Of a stretch of DNA of 64,000 nt, positions 27,101-36,197 are shown piece after piece (position 1 is the first letter of the stretch; every line of letters starts with the position of its first letter). A program made the translations under genes and the position numbers. The notes beneath the pieces are model-generated. The model was not told where the DNA came from. It searched no databases and saw only the letters and a list, made by a program, of their open reading frames with translations. This stretch comes from Hyalangium versicolor (lineage in GTDB: Bacteria > Myxococcota > Myxococcia > Myxococcales > Myxococcaceae): NCBI RefSeq assembly GCF_020103695.1, contig NZ_JAHXBF010000011.1:124001-188000 (forward strand), written 5' to 3'.

Positions 27101-28148
27101 CAAAACGCTCGCTCGGGTCGACCCCCAGGCAGCGCTCGATGAGCGCGGCGAAGTCGAGATCGATCCCCGGTACCCGCGCCGTGAGCGAGGAGCTGCCTTC
27201 CCGTCCAGCCTGCCGCGGAGCCCCTCGCGCCCCCAATTCCTCCTGCGCCGATGGCGAGTCTGCCCGGCGCGGCGGCAGGGCGCCGGTGCACAGCTCGTGG
27301 AGGACCAGCCCGAGCGCGTAGAGATCGCTCTGCGGCGTGGCCGACACACCCCGGAACAGCTCCGGCGCCATGTAGCGAGGTGTCCCCGCAACGGCGTGCA
27401 ACCCGCTCGGCCCGAAGGGCGCGTTCACATCAACGAACTCGGCCAACCCGAAGTCGAGCAGCTTCACCTCGCCCTCGGTGGTCAGGAACGCGTTGGACGG
27501 CTTGAGGTCCCGATGCAACACCCCCTGGCGGTGAGCCGCCGCGAGCCCTCGCGCCAACCCCAGGCCCACCTTCAGGACCTGCCGCCATGGCAGCGGCAGG
27601 GCAAGCTCCGCCAGGCTCTGGCCGACCAGGTATTCCGAGACGAGGTAGGGATGCCCCTCCACCTCGCCCGCCCGGAACAGGGTGACGACGTTGGAGTGCT
27701 GCAAGCGCGCGATGGCGCGCACTTCGTTCTGGAAGCGCTCCCGACTCCGGTCATCCGGCTGGCGAGAGGCGGTGAACTTCACCGCCACCTGCCGGTCCAG
27801 GAAGCGGTCATGTGCGAGATACACGACCCCCATGGCGCCACGGCCCAGCGGGCGCACCATCTGGAACTCATCGACCTCGGCGGGCGGTGTCCAGCTCGCG
27901 GGAGGTGGTTCGCGAGGAGTCCCTGCCGGAGACTGGCTCGCCAGTTCCCGCCGAAGCGGCTCGATGCCCTGCTCCGGACGCAGGTCGCCCCGGGCGATCG
28001 TGACGAGGAGGAGGTGGCAGTCCGGGCACTCGGCGGCATGACGGTGGACGCGCGAAAGCTCCTCCGTCGACAGCCGGCCCTCCATCAGCCCGGCGAGGAG
28101 TTCGTCCGTCAGACAGCGCGATTCCACAGACCCGGCATGACGCGACAT
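24141..28148 (-). CDS. Giant fusion: zinc-finger anti-sigma-like domain, Ser/Thr kinase, nSTAND1 NTPase, membrane segment and FGE/sulfatase-modifying-factor domain
   Basis: From ATG 28148 the product has 1335 aa. Residues about 10-50 carry an HxxxCxxC pattern (HRHAAECPDC), typical of zinc anti-sigma domains. Residues about 95-345 are a Hanks kinase (GRGAMGVVYLA, VAVKF, HRDLKPSN, DFGLAEF). About residue 373 begins an nSTAND1-type NTPase (NPYRGLAPFE, FFGRDAE, GDSGVGKSS as P-loop, LLLFIDQLEEL as Walker B). A membrane segment (WLIVLLLVLGVAGILGGL) lies near 805, followed by helices. From about 1063 to the end is a formylglycine-generating-enzyme-like domain (YVFIPPGC, GNAFEMTQ, RGGAWYYG, IGVRVCA). 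ATG 28175 is an alternative start and would overlap the divergent sigma gene. The arrangement suggests signal input to that sigma factor. Confidence 0.9.
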   Translation of the reverse strand: MSRHAGSVESRCLTDELLAGLMEGRLSTEELSRVHRHAAECPDCHLLLVTIARGDLRPEQGIEPLRRELASQSPAGTPREPPPASWTPPAEVDEFQMVRPLGRGAMGVVYLAHDRFLDRQVAVKFTASRQPDDRSRERFQNEVRAIARLQHSNVVTLFRAGEVEGHPYLVSEYLVGQSLAELALPLPWRQVLKVGLGLARGLAAAHRQGVLHRDLKPSNAFLTTEGEVKLLDFGLAEFVDVNAPFGPSGLHAVAGTPRYMAPELFRGVSATPQSDLYALGLVLHELCTGALPPRRADSPSAQEELGARGAPRQAGREGSSSLTARVPGIDLDFAALIERCLGVDPSERFASAEALCAEFERLSRFSEPDLLSTENPYRGLAPFEAEHRALFFGRDAEIRGVLERMRRQPLVLITGDSGVGKSSLCRAGVLPRAAQGLLGEDRDFSALMLWPGRRPLSTLAAALAPLLGQSEAELGRWLSEAPAEVGAALRAAYQDRRGLLLFIDQLEELVTLSEPVQAARFASLLGELTLPSAGVRVLLAVRGDFLARVGALPGLDTAVEQTLYLLKPISRSGVRNAIVGPARSRGVVFESEALLETLIEATAQGAGGLPLLQFALAELWERRDTARGCITQAALGEMGGVAGALSRHADGVLARLGRTEQQAARRVLGRLITPEGTRGECSEEELLTTSPQARATLTALVEGRLLHVRKVGERAHYEIAHEALVASWGTLRQWLDEDAGQRALRHRIEAAGLEWERLGRVEDLLWRERQLDEARALDTATLGAREQSFLNSSWRSVRRRKLRRWLIVLLLVLGVAGILGGLRLREHLQLRRFVDARMSEARRVLARAGTLSQSASTHQEEALALFLGQGPGSSGAEQDPRERWLRAEEIWARALEEFRQTDAVQDEAERALEDVLERAHGDSQAHELLSQLTYERILLTERFHRPDERARYLQRFQRLTPQGSLWRERIEMPAELELVTEPPGASVEFTRYVEDHGELRREPVPELKTVGPTPVAQVLVPAGSYLLQITREGRTPVDLPLLLERGAHERISLELPERVPEGYVFIPPGCTLEGSADVEELRKMLESAPLHRSCIQKGYFIGRTEVTLGEWASYLETLPEKAPERSILETPRINGDSALTLRQLPDGTWNFSLYLVSGGLLTARAGEPILYPGRSVRAEQDWRRFPLASVSAEDLAGYLAWLDRTGRLPGARLCTELEWTRAARGADGRRFPHGNRLQKDDANVDATYGFNPDGYGPDEVGSHPVSTSPFGLVDMTGNAFEMTQPSTPGLGDIVLRGGAWYYGDVGALIASRQPSTSRLRDARIGVRVCAALSSH

Positions 28149-28165
28149 GAATTTTCCGACGTAGG

Positions 28166-29182
28166 ATGGCGGCAATGGAGGAGTCTCTCAAGCTCGCTGT
28201 CACGTTCCTCGAGCATGCATCCGTGCGCGTCGCCGTCCCTGGGGATGGCGTCGAACTCGAGGGCGTGCTCCTGCGAGCATGGGAGACCGCGCGCGGCCCC
28301 TGGCCGCAAGTCGCCCTGCCCGCTGAGCTCTTCGTGAAGCACCTCGCCCGGCATCTGCCCGAGACCAGCGACGGGAACCCGCTCGCGACGGTGCTCGAAG
28401 AGCTGGCGCTCGCGGATCTCTACCTCGCCTGCGCCTGCGTACAGCAGGTACCCGAGGCCGTCGAGGCGATGGAGCGCCACTGCCTGGCGAAGCTGCCGGG
28501 CCTGATGGGGTACCTCAAGCTTCCGGACGCGGTGCTGGATGACGTCTGCCAGATGGTCCGCATCCAGCTCCTGCTGGGCTCGAGCGAGGCGGGCCCGCGG
28601 CTGGCCGATTACACGGGCCGCGGCGCCTTGCTGAGCTGGGTGCGCGTCATCGCGGTGCGGCTGGCCCTCAAGCAGGCTCCCCCCGGGCGAGCAGCCCCCG
28701 AGGACGGACTGCTCTCGGCCCTGGAAGCCCTGCCCTCGCCCGAGACGGATGCGGAGCTCGACCTCGTCAAGCGCCGCTACCGCCCGATGTTCCTTCAAGC
28801 CATCCGAGAGTCCTTCGATGCGCTGTCCAGCGAGCAGCGACACCTGCTCCGGCTCCACGTCATCGATCGGCTGCCCACCACACGCCTGGGCCCGCTGTTC
28901 GGTGTGGACCAGTCGACCGTCTCTCGCTGGATCATTCGTGCACGCGAGGCCGTCTATGAGGAGACGAAGCGCCGCCTCAAGGAGCGCCTGCGCCTGTCCT
29001 CGCGCGAGTTCGATAGCCTCACGGACGCCATCGACAGCCAGCTCGATCTGAGCCTCAGTCAGCTCTTGAAGGACGATGAGCCGGAGAAGCCCGAGCCGGA
29101 CAAGGACGATGAGCCGAAGAAGCCCGAGGCGAAAAAGGACGATGACCCGGAGAAGCCCGAGCCGGACAAGAAGGAGGAGTGA
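28166..29182 (+). CDS. RNA polymerase sigma factor, Myxococcales-type sigma-70 family
   Basis: The 338-aa protein has a sigma-70 region 4 helix-turn-helix near its C terminus (LSSEQRHLLRLHVIDRLPTTRLGPLFGVDQSTVSRWIIRARE, part) and a divergent region 2 (residues about 95-170). It matches what I know of the Myxococcales family 1 sigma factors (TIGR03001 type). The C-terminal tail consists of 11-residue acidic/Pro/Lys repeats. It is transcribed divergently from the kinase fusion. Their start regions almost touch, so they share a control region or overlap. A role in turning on the adjacent CHAT/ADYC genes is an inference. Confidence 0.85.
   Translation: MAAMEESLKLAVTFLEHASVRVAVPGDGVELEGVLLRAWETARGPWPQVALPAELFVKHLARHLPETSDGNPLATVLEELALADLYLACACVQQVPEAVEAMERHCLAKLPGLMGYLKLPDAVLDDVCQMVRIQLLLGSSEAGPRLADYTGRGALLSWVRVIAVRLALKQAPPGRAAPEDGLLSALEALPSPETDAELDLVKRRYRPMFLQAIRESFDALSSEQRHLLRLHVIDRLPTTRLGPLFGVDQSTVSRWIIRAREAVYEETKRRLKERLRLSSREFDSLTDAIDSQLDLSLSQLLKDDEPEKPEPDKDDEPKKPEAKKDDDPEKPEPDKKEE
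29069..29167 (+). repeat. 33-bp tandem repeat (three copies) in the sigma factor tail
   Basis: Three consecutive 33-bp units encode KDDEPEKPEPD, KDDEPKKPEAK and KDDDPEKPEPD. The repeat is in frame and follows the DNA-binding region, giving a charged, disordered tail whose copy number may vary between strains. Confidence 0.85.
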
Positions 29183-29191
29183 GGGCCTGGG

Positions 29192-29932
29192 CTACCTGTC
29201 TCCCGTACGGAGATATCGAGCCACGAAGGCCTTTGCCGTGCGCGCGGCGGCCGCCACCGAGCGGCCTCGGCCCAGCTCCACCGCCAGCGCCGAAGCCAGC
29301 CGGCAACCGGTACCGCGGCGCTCGGGTGACCGCGAGAGGCGCTTTCCAGTGAGCAGCTGGGTCCGGCCCGGCACGCACAGCACATCCACGGCGCCCCGAG
29401 CCCGGTGTCCTCCCTTGACCAGCACCGCTCCGAAGCCCTGAGCCACCAGCGCCCGTCCCGCCTCAGCGGCCTCCTCCACCGTGCTCACGCTCGGCAGCCC
29501 CAACAGCCACGCCGCCTCATCCAGGTTAGGCGTGAGCACCACCCGAGGACCCGCCAACGACAGGTAGTGCCGGACCGTCAGACGGGAGAGCTGTTGCCCT
29601 CGCGACGTGCGGACCACCGGGTCCACCACCCACCAGGCGCCGGTGCCCTCCAGCACCTCGCGAATGGCGCCGAGCCGCGCCGGATCCGGCACCATGCCGA
29701 GCTTCACCGCATCCACCGGCCCCAGCTCACGGGCCGCGGTTACCTGCGCCCGCAGCAGCCGCACCGGCGTGGACTCCCAGAGGAACGTGGTGGCGCCCTG
29801 GGCCGTCTGCGCGGTCGCCACCGCCACGGGAGCGCCCTTCAGCGCCCTCACCGCGGCCACATCCGCCAACAGCCCCGCTCGGCCCGTGGGCTCATGGCCC
29901 GCGAGCAGCAACACTCGAGGAGACGCGCTCAC
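29192..29932 (-). CDS. thiD: Hydroxymethylpyrimidine/phosphomethylpyrimidine kinase-like protein
   Basis: This PfkB/ribokinase-fold enzyme of 246 aa would phosphorylate HMP to HMP-PP in thiamine synthesis. Visible features are LLAGHEPTGRAGLLADVAAV (family GxDPSGGAG region, here with Glu-Pro-Thr), VDPVVRTSRG, TPNLDEAAWLLG, VLVKGGHRARGAVDVL and the anion-hole motif RRGTGCRLASALA. The GTG start at 29932 overlaps the stop of the upstream amidotransferase gene by four bases (GTGA), so translational coupling is expected. The N-terminal substrate motif is slightly unusual, so the substrate could differ. Confidence 0.82.
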   Translation of the reverse strand: MSASPRVLLLAGHEPTGRAGLLADVAAVRALKGAPVAVATAQTAQGATTFLWESTPVRLLRAQVTAARELGPVDAVKLGMVPDPARLGAIREVLEGTGAWWVVDPVVRTSRGQQLSRLTVRHYLSLAGPRVVLTPNLDEAAWLLGLPSVSTVEEAAEAGRALVAQGFGAVLVKGGHRARGAVDVLCVPGRTQLLTGKRLSRSPERRGTGCRLASALAVELGRGRSVAAAARTAKAFVARYLRTGDR

Positions 29933-30696
29933 CGGCGGTAGTCGCGCGCCTTGTGCACGAACACCTTGTAGATGCCGCCGTGCACCGGGAGGTTGTTCAA
30001 CATGTACTCCGGATGCCACTGCACGCCCAACGCGAACACGTGCGCGGAGGACTCGATGGCCTCCACCACTCCGTCCGGAGACGTGGCGCTCGCCACCACC
30101 TGGTTGCCCAGCTTCTTCACCGCCTGGTGGTGCGTCGAGTTCACCATCAGCTGCCCCTTCCCCACCGCCTCCGCCAGCAGCGAGCCCTCGCGCACCTCCA
30201 CCGGGTGCTGCGGCTGCGTGCGATCGTGCTTCTGCTCGTGGTCGCGCGCCTCCGGCACCTCCCGGGAGATGTCCTGGTACAGCGTGCCGCCCAGCACCAC
30301 GTTCAGCAATTGCATGCCGCCACAGATGCCCAGCACCGGCATGTTCCGCTTCAGCGCCGCCCGCATCAGCGCCGTCTCGAAGGCCGTCCTCCCCTCCTTC
30401 AGCGGTCCCATCCCCTCGCGCGCCGTCTCGCCGTAGGCCTCGGGCGGAATGTCGAACGCGCCCCCGGTGATGAGCACCCCGGAGACACGGTCCAGGTACG
30501 CCTCCACGCACGCCACATCGTCCGTGTACGGCAGAACGAACGGCAGCCCTCCGGCGCGCAGCACCGCCTCCGCGTACGACACCTTCAGCTCGTAGCGCGC
30601 GAACGGGTTGTCCGGGCCCGCCCCCGTCCAGTCCGGGGAGATCCCAATGTTGGGCCGCCGCGGTGGCAGGCCGTGATGTCTCGGAGGAGGTGTCAT
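29929..30696 (-). CDS. Class I glutamine amidotransferase-like hydrolase of peptidase family C26 (PuuD-like)
   Basis: The 255-aa protein has the nucleophile elbow LGICGGMQLLNV with its Cys, and the His of the triad in VQWHPEYML. It matches the gamma-glutamyl-gamma-aminobutyrate hydrolase family (PNIGISPDW, YAEAVLRAGGLPFVLPYT, GVLITGGAFDI). It overlaps thiE and thiD by four bases on each side, so it sits inside a thiamine operon. Its role there is unclear; it may cleave a gamma-glutamyl compound or serve salvage. Confidence 0.85.
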   Translation of the reverse strand: MTPPPRHHGLPPRRPNIGISPDWTGAGPDNPFARYELKVSYAEAVLRAGGLPFVLPYTDDVACVEAYLDRVSGVLITGGAFDIPPEAYGETAREGMGPLKEGRTAFETALMRAALKRNMPVLGICGGMQLLNVVLGGTLYQDISREVPEARDHEQKHDRTQPQHPVEVREGSLLAEAVGKGQLMVNSTHHQAVKKLGNQVVASATSPDGVVEAIESSAHVFALGVQWHPEYMLNNLPVHGGIYKVFVHKARDYRR

Positions 30697-31367
30697 GAAG
30701 AGCCTCCGAGGCTAGCCCCTCGAATGCCCGTGTCAAACGCGGCGAGCAGGAGTCGCACCCGCTCGGCAATGTCCTCGGCCAGCAGGGCGTCCGATACCAC
30801 CGCCGCGCAGTGCGCTCCCGCCGCCGCCACCTGGGCGATGTTCGCCAACCCCACGCCCCCTATCCCCACGACCGGCAACGGGCTGTCTCGCACCACCGCA
30901 GCGAACGCCTCCAGCCCCAGCACCGGCGCCGGCACCTGCTTCGTCGTCGTCCCGAAGACAGGCCCCAGCCCCACATAGTCCGCCCCCGCCTCCCTCGCCG
31001 CCCGAGCCCCCGCCGCGCTGCGCACCGTCACCCCCACCACCCTCCCTGCTCCCAGCAGCTCCCGGGCCGCCTCCGGTGGCAGATCCTCGTCTCCTACATG
31101 CACCCCGTCCGCACCCGACAGGAGCGCCAGGTCCACGCGATCGTTCAGCAGACACAGTGCGCCAACGCGGCGGCACGCGGCGACCACCTCGCGCGCTGCG
31201 GCCAGCGCCTCCCGAGGCGGGGTGCGCTTCATCCGAAGCTGGAGGATGCGTGCCCCACCGGACAGCAGCCGGGCCGCCTTCTCTCCCAGCGGGAGCTCCG
31301 GGCGGACGGTATCGTCACACAGCAGGTAGGGACCTTTGGGAAGCACTGGACGGGCGGGGGCGTTCAT
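30693..31367 (-). CDS. thiE: Thiamine-phosphate synthase
   Basis: This TIM-barrel enzyme joins HMP-PP and thiazole phosphate. The 224-aa protein shows ILQLRMKRTPPREAL, CLLNDRVDLALLSGADGVHVGDEDLP, GADYVGLGPVFGTTTK and VVGIGGVGLANIAQVAAAGA, all ThiE hallmarks. It starts the minus-strand operon thiE / C26 hydrolase / thiD. No TPP riboswitch was recognised upstream within this window. Confidence 0.93.
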   Translation of the reverse strand: MNAPARPVLPKGPYLLCDDTVRPELPLGEKAARLLSGGARILQLRMKRTPPREALAAAREVVAACRRVGALCLLNDRVDLALLSGADGVHVGDEDLPPEAARELLGAGRVVGVTVRSAAGARAAREAGADYVGLGPVFGTTTKQVPAPVLGLEAFAAVVRDSPLPVVGIGGVGLANIAQVAAAGAHCAAVVSDALLAEDIAERVRLLLAAFDTGIRGASLGGSS

Positions 31368-31390
31368 CGGCTCCAGGGGTTGCGGCGGCG

Positions 31391-31418
31391 TTGACAGGCT
31401 GCGCCTCTGCTATAAGGT
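31391..31418 (+). promoter_or_regulatory. Putative promoter for the 31457-32666 gene set
   Basis: A perfect TTGACA (31391-31396) is followed by ctataaggt. TATAAG lies 14 bp downstream, and TAAGGT lies at the more usual 16 bp. The site lies in the 90-bp gap between divergent thiE and the small acidic-protein gene. Confidence 0.5.
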
Positions 31419-31456
31419 GGCGCGCCCTTTTCACAAGAGATTCCGAGGATTTGAAC

Positions 31457-31729
31457 ATGGCCGATACCCTGGACCCGAAGCACCTCGACAAGCGCACCGC
31501 CGAGCGCTACCTGCGCAGCGGTCAGCTCGACGAGAAGGCGTACGAGCGCCACATCAAGGGCCTGCCGGACGTGGCCGACAAGGCCACCACCATCGTGACA
31601 GCGATGGACGGCGATGACTTCGATGACACGGACGTCGATGAGGAGGACGACATCGACGAGGGTGACGAGGGCGACGAGGGCGACGAGGAGGAGTCCGAGG
31701 CGGAGCCCGAGGAAACCGAGACCCCATGA
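31457..31729 (+). CDS. Small conserved protein with very acidic C-terminal tail
   Basis: The 90-aa protein has a basic N-terminal half (DPKHLDKRTAERYLRSGQLDEKAYERHIKGLPDVADKA, part), apparently a small helical domain. The last 35 residues are almost purely Asp/Glu. The family is seen in myxobacteria and has no known function. Its stop overlaps the start of the DUF1844 gene by four bases (ATGA). Confidence 0.8.
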   Translation: MADTLDPKHLDKRTAERYLRSGQLDEKAYERHIKGLPDVADKATTIVTAMDGDDFDDTDVDEEDDIDEGDEGDEGDEEESEAEPEETETP

Positions 31730-32037
31730 CGGACGAGAAGCGGGGTGAGACCTTCGTGATGCGGGGTGAGGCGAGCCCCGCCCCGGTCGCAAGCCCCATC
31801 TCCTTCAACGCCTTCATCATCGGGCTGGCCTCCACGGCGCTCATCCACCTGGGCGACACGGCCAACCCCGAGACGGGCCGCACCGAGCGCAACCTGGAGC
31901 TGGCCCGCGAGAGCCTCGATCTGCTGTCGATGCTGCGCGAGAAGACGCGCGGCAACCTCACCGACGAGGAAGAGAAGCTCTTCACCACCCTGCTCACGGA
32001 TCTGCGCCTGCGCTTCGTGGAGGCGAGCAAGCGGTGA
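31726..32037 (+). CDS. DUF1844 family protein
   Basis: The 103-aa protein contains the family core ISFNAFIIGLASTALIHLGD, then NLELARESLDLLSMLREKTRGNLTDEEEKLFTTLLTDLRLRF (part). DUF1844 proteins are widespread in deltaproteobacteria and Acidobacteria without known function. It overlaps both neighbours by four bases, giving tight translational coupling. Confidence 0.88.
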   Translation: MTDEKRGETFVMRGEASPAPVASPISFNAFIIGLASTALIHLGDTANPETGRTERNLELARESLDLLSMLREKTRGNLTDEEEKLFTTLLTDLRLRFVEASKR

Positions 32038-32666
32038 GCGTCCCCGCCAGCCAGCCGCAGAGACTGCCCCGCGGCATCCGAATCGCCGCGGTGCTGAGCC
32101 TCATCCTCGCGGGCCTGACGGGCATGTCCTCCGTGACGGAGGCCTCGAGCCTCTCGCAGTTCTCCGAGTACAAGGAGGCCGTGCTCGCCAACGCTGGCCG
32201 GTTCGGAGACCGGGAGGCCAACGAGCACGTGCTCCACGCCCAGTTCTCCGCCCTGGAGCCCATGCGCGAGCCTCGCATCTTCCTGCTGGGAACGCTGGCC
32301 GTGGTCTGTGCCTTCGTCTTCGTCGCTGGGGCACGCATGCTGCGGCCCGGAGGCCTGCCTCGCGAGGGCATGCGCCGGTTGTTGGGAGGAGCCGCCATCG
32401 TCGCGGCCATCCTGCGCACCATCGAGGGAGCGCAGTGGATGGTCGTCGTCAATCAGATGAGTGCCGCGCTCGTGAAGGGCCCGTTCCCGTCCTGGCAGGA
32501 TCCCGCCAGCATCGAGCTGATCCAGCGCTTCGCCCCCGCGATGCTGGCCGCGGGCTACATCGGGATGACGGCGCTCGTGGCGGGAGGCTTCGTCCTGCTG
32601 GGCCAGTACTTCCGCAGCGAGCGCGTGCGCCAGGTCGTCACCGCCCAGGACGGGCCTACCGAGTAA
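32034..32666 (+). CDS. Integral membrane protein of unknown function
   Basis: The 210-aa protein uses a GTG start that overlaps the previous stop. Predicted membrane segments lie at about residues 17-33, 82-101, 113-128 and 168-190, with a helical extracytoplasmic loop between the first two. No known motif is visible. It is the last gene of a three-gene overlapping cluster. Confidence 0.75.
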   Translation: MSVPASQPQRLPRGIRIAAVLSLILAGLTGMSSVTEASSLSQFSEYKEAVLANAGRFGDREANEHVLHAQFSALEPMREPRIFLLGTLAVVCAFVFVAGARMLRPGGLPREGMRRLLGGAAIVAAILRTIEGAQWMVVVNQMSAALVKGPFPSWQDPASIELIQRFAPAMLAAGYIGMTALVAGGFVLLGQYFRSERVRQVVTAQDGPTE

Positions 32667-32686
32667 CCCCCATAGCCCTGAAGTCC

Positions 32687-33310
32687 TCAGGCCACCCGAG
32701 GCAGCTGCGGGCCCGGCAGCAGCCCTTCCAGTTGCTCCGCCGCATCCGCCGCATCCAGCGAGAGCACCACGCCTGACGCAGCGCGTGGCATCCCCAGCAG
32801 TTCCTCGCGCGCCAGCCCGAACACGTACGCCAGGTGCCCCATGGGCCACCGCGCCCGCATCCGCGTGAAGGCGGCGTCATCCGCCTCCTCCTCGCCGGAC
32901 AGATCCACGTCCGCGTACACCACCTGATCCCCACCCACCTGATGGCCGTTGCCGTGGGCGATGACCTGCTCGCCCACCGCCGAATCATAGGTGTAGGTGT
33001 GGACCGTGGCGTTCGCCGCCCGCGAGAGCAACCGAGGCAGCGCGTGGTGCTCCGCGTACCAGCGAGCCGCCGCCTGCCGCCCGGAGGTGCTCAGGCCCAG
33101 GAAGGCCAGCCGCACCACCTTCCGCCGCCGGATCACGGTGACTTGCAGGCTTGGCAAGGGGCCAGACACCCCGTCCAGCGCCAGCGCCTCTCGCGCCAGC
33201 CGGACCAGGTCCAACCCTTGAAAAGTCTCGACTCTGATGAGGTAACCGCCGTGCGCTTCCAGTGGACTTCCCCCCGAAAAGGCGCGCGGCGTATAGCCCG
33301 GCCTCCTCAC
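32687..33310 (-). CDS. Hypothetical protein, 207 aa
   Basis: This soluble protein lacks a signal peptide and contains mixed alpha/beta sequence (YLIRVETFQGLDLVRLAREAL, VIRRRKVVRLAFLGLSTSGRQAAARWYAEH). I do not recognise the family. It is convergent with the membrane protein gene and divergent from clpB. Its strong GC3 bias supports real coding. The start could lie a few codons downstream of 33310. Confidence 0.6.
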   Translation of the reverse strand: MRRPGYTPRAFSGGSPLEAHGGYLIRVETFQGLDLVRLAREALALDGVSGPLPSLQVTVIRRRKVVRLAFLGLSTSGRQAAARWYAEHHALPRLLSRAANATVHTYTYDSAVGEQVIAHGNGHQVGGDQVVYADVDLSGEEEADDAAFTRMRARWPMGHLAYVFGLAREELLGMPRAASGVVLSLDAADAAEQLEGLLPGPQLPRVA

Positions 33311-33422
33311 TCTGGCAACTCCCCAACCTTGGATTCCAAGACATTCCTAGCAGCCCGAACTATTCCGTGGATTTTGTAAACGAGTTGCTTGCCAAGGGGG
33401 GTTCGACCCTTACGTTGGCCTC

Positions 33423-36053
<2,631 letters not shown>

Positions 36054-36082
36054 GTTCCTTCCCCTCCCCCTGCGCGGAGCCA

Positions 36083-36120
36083 ACGCCCCACCCCTGCTCC
36101 AAGGGGGGTGGGGCGTCTCT
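36083..36120 (+). terminator. Terminator after clpB
   Basis: ACGCCCCACCCCT pairs with AGGGGGGTGGGGCGT around a short loop, followed by a weakly T-rich CTCTATTCC. It separates the core clpB unit from the accessory region that begins right after. Confidence 0.75.
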
Positions 36121-36142
36121 ATTCCTGGCTTGCCTGAAGCCC

Positions 36143-36197
36143 GTAATGTCCGCTCTCGCTCCTGCGGTATTTTCTTGTCCCCAGGACCGGGAGCACC
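36143..36197 (+). promoter_or_regulatory. Conserved upstream block, copy 1 (candidate ECF promoter)
   Basis: The 55 bp directly before the first CHAT-NTPase-TPR gene align without gaps to the 55 bp before its paralog (41122-41176), with roughly 70% identity by eye. Shared elements are GTAAyGTC at the 5' end, CTCGCT, a GrTA motif about 25 bp in, TCCCCAG and GGAGC before the ATG. AAC/AAT-type -35 elements are typical of ECF promoters, and an ECF sigma gene lies between the two paralogs. Confidence 0.5.

Noticed and set aside
33311-33422. Heat-shock operator (CIRCE) before clpB
   Set aside because: No TTAGCACTC-N9-GAGTGCTAA-like repeat is present; only a weak TTGCTT and a short AAGGG/CCCTT inverted repeat are seen.
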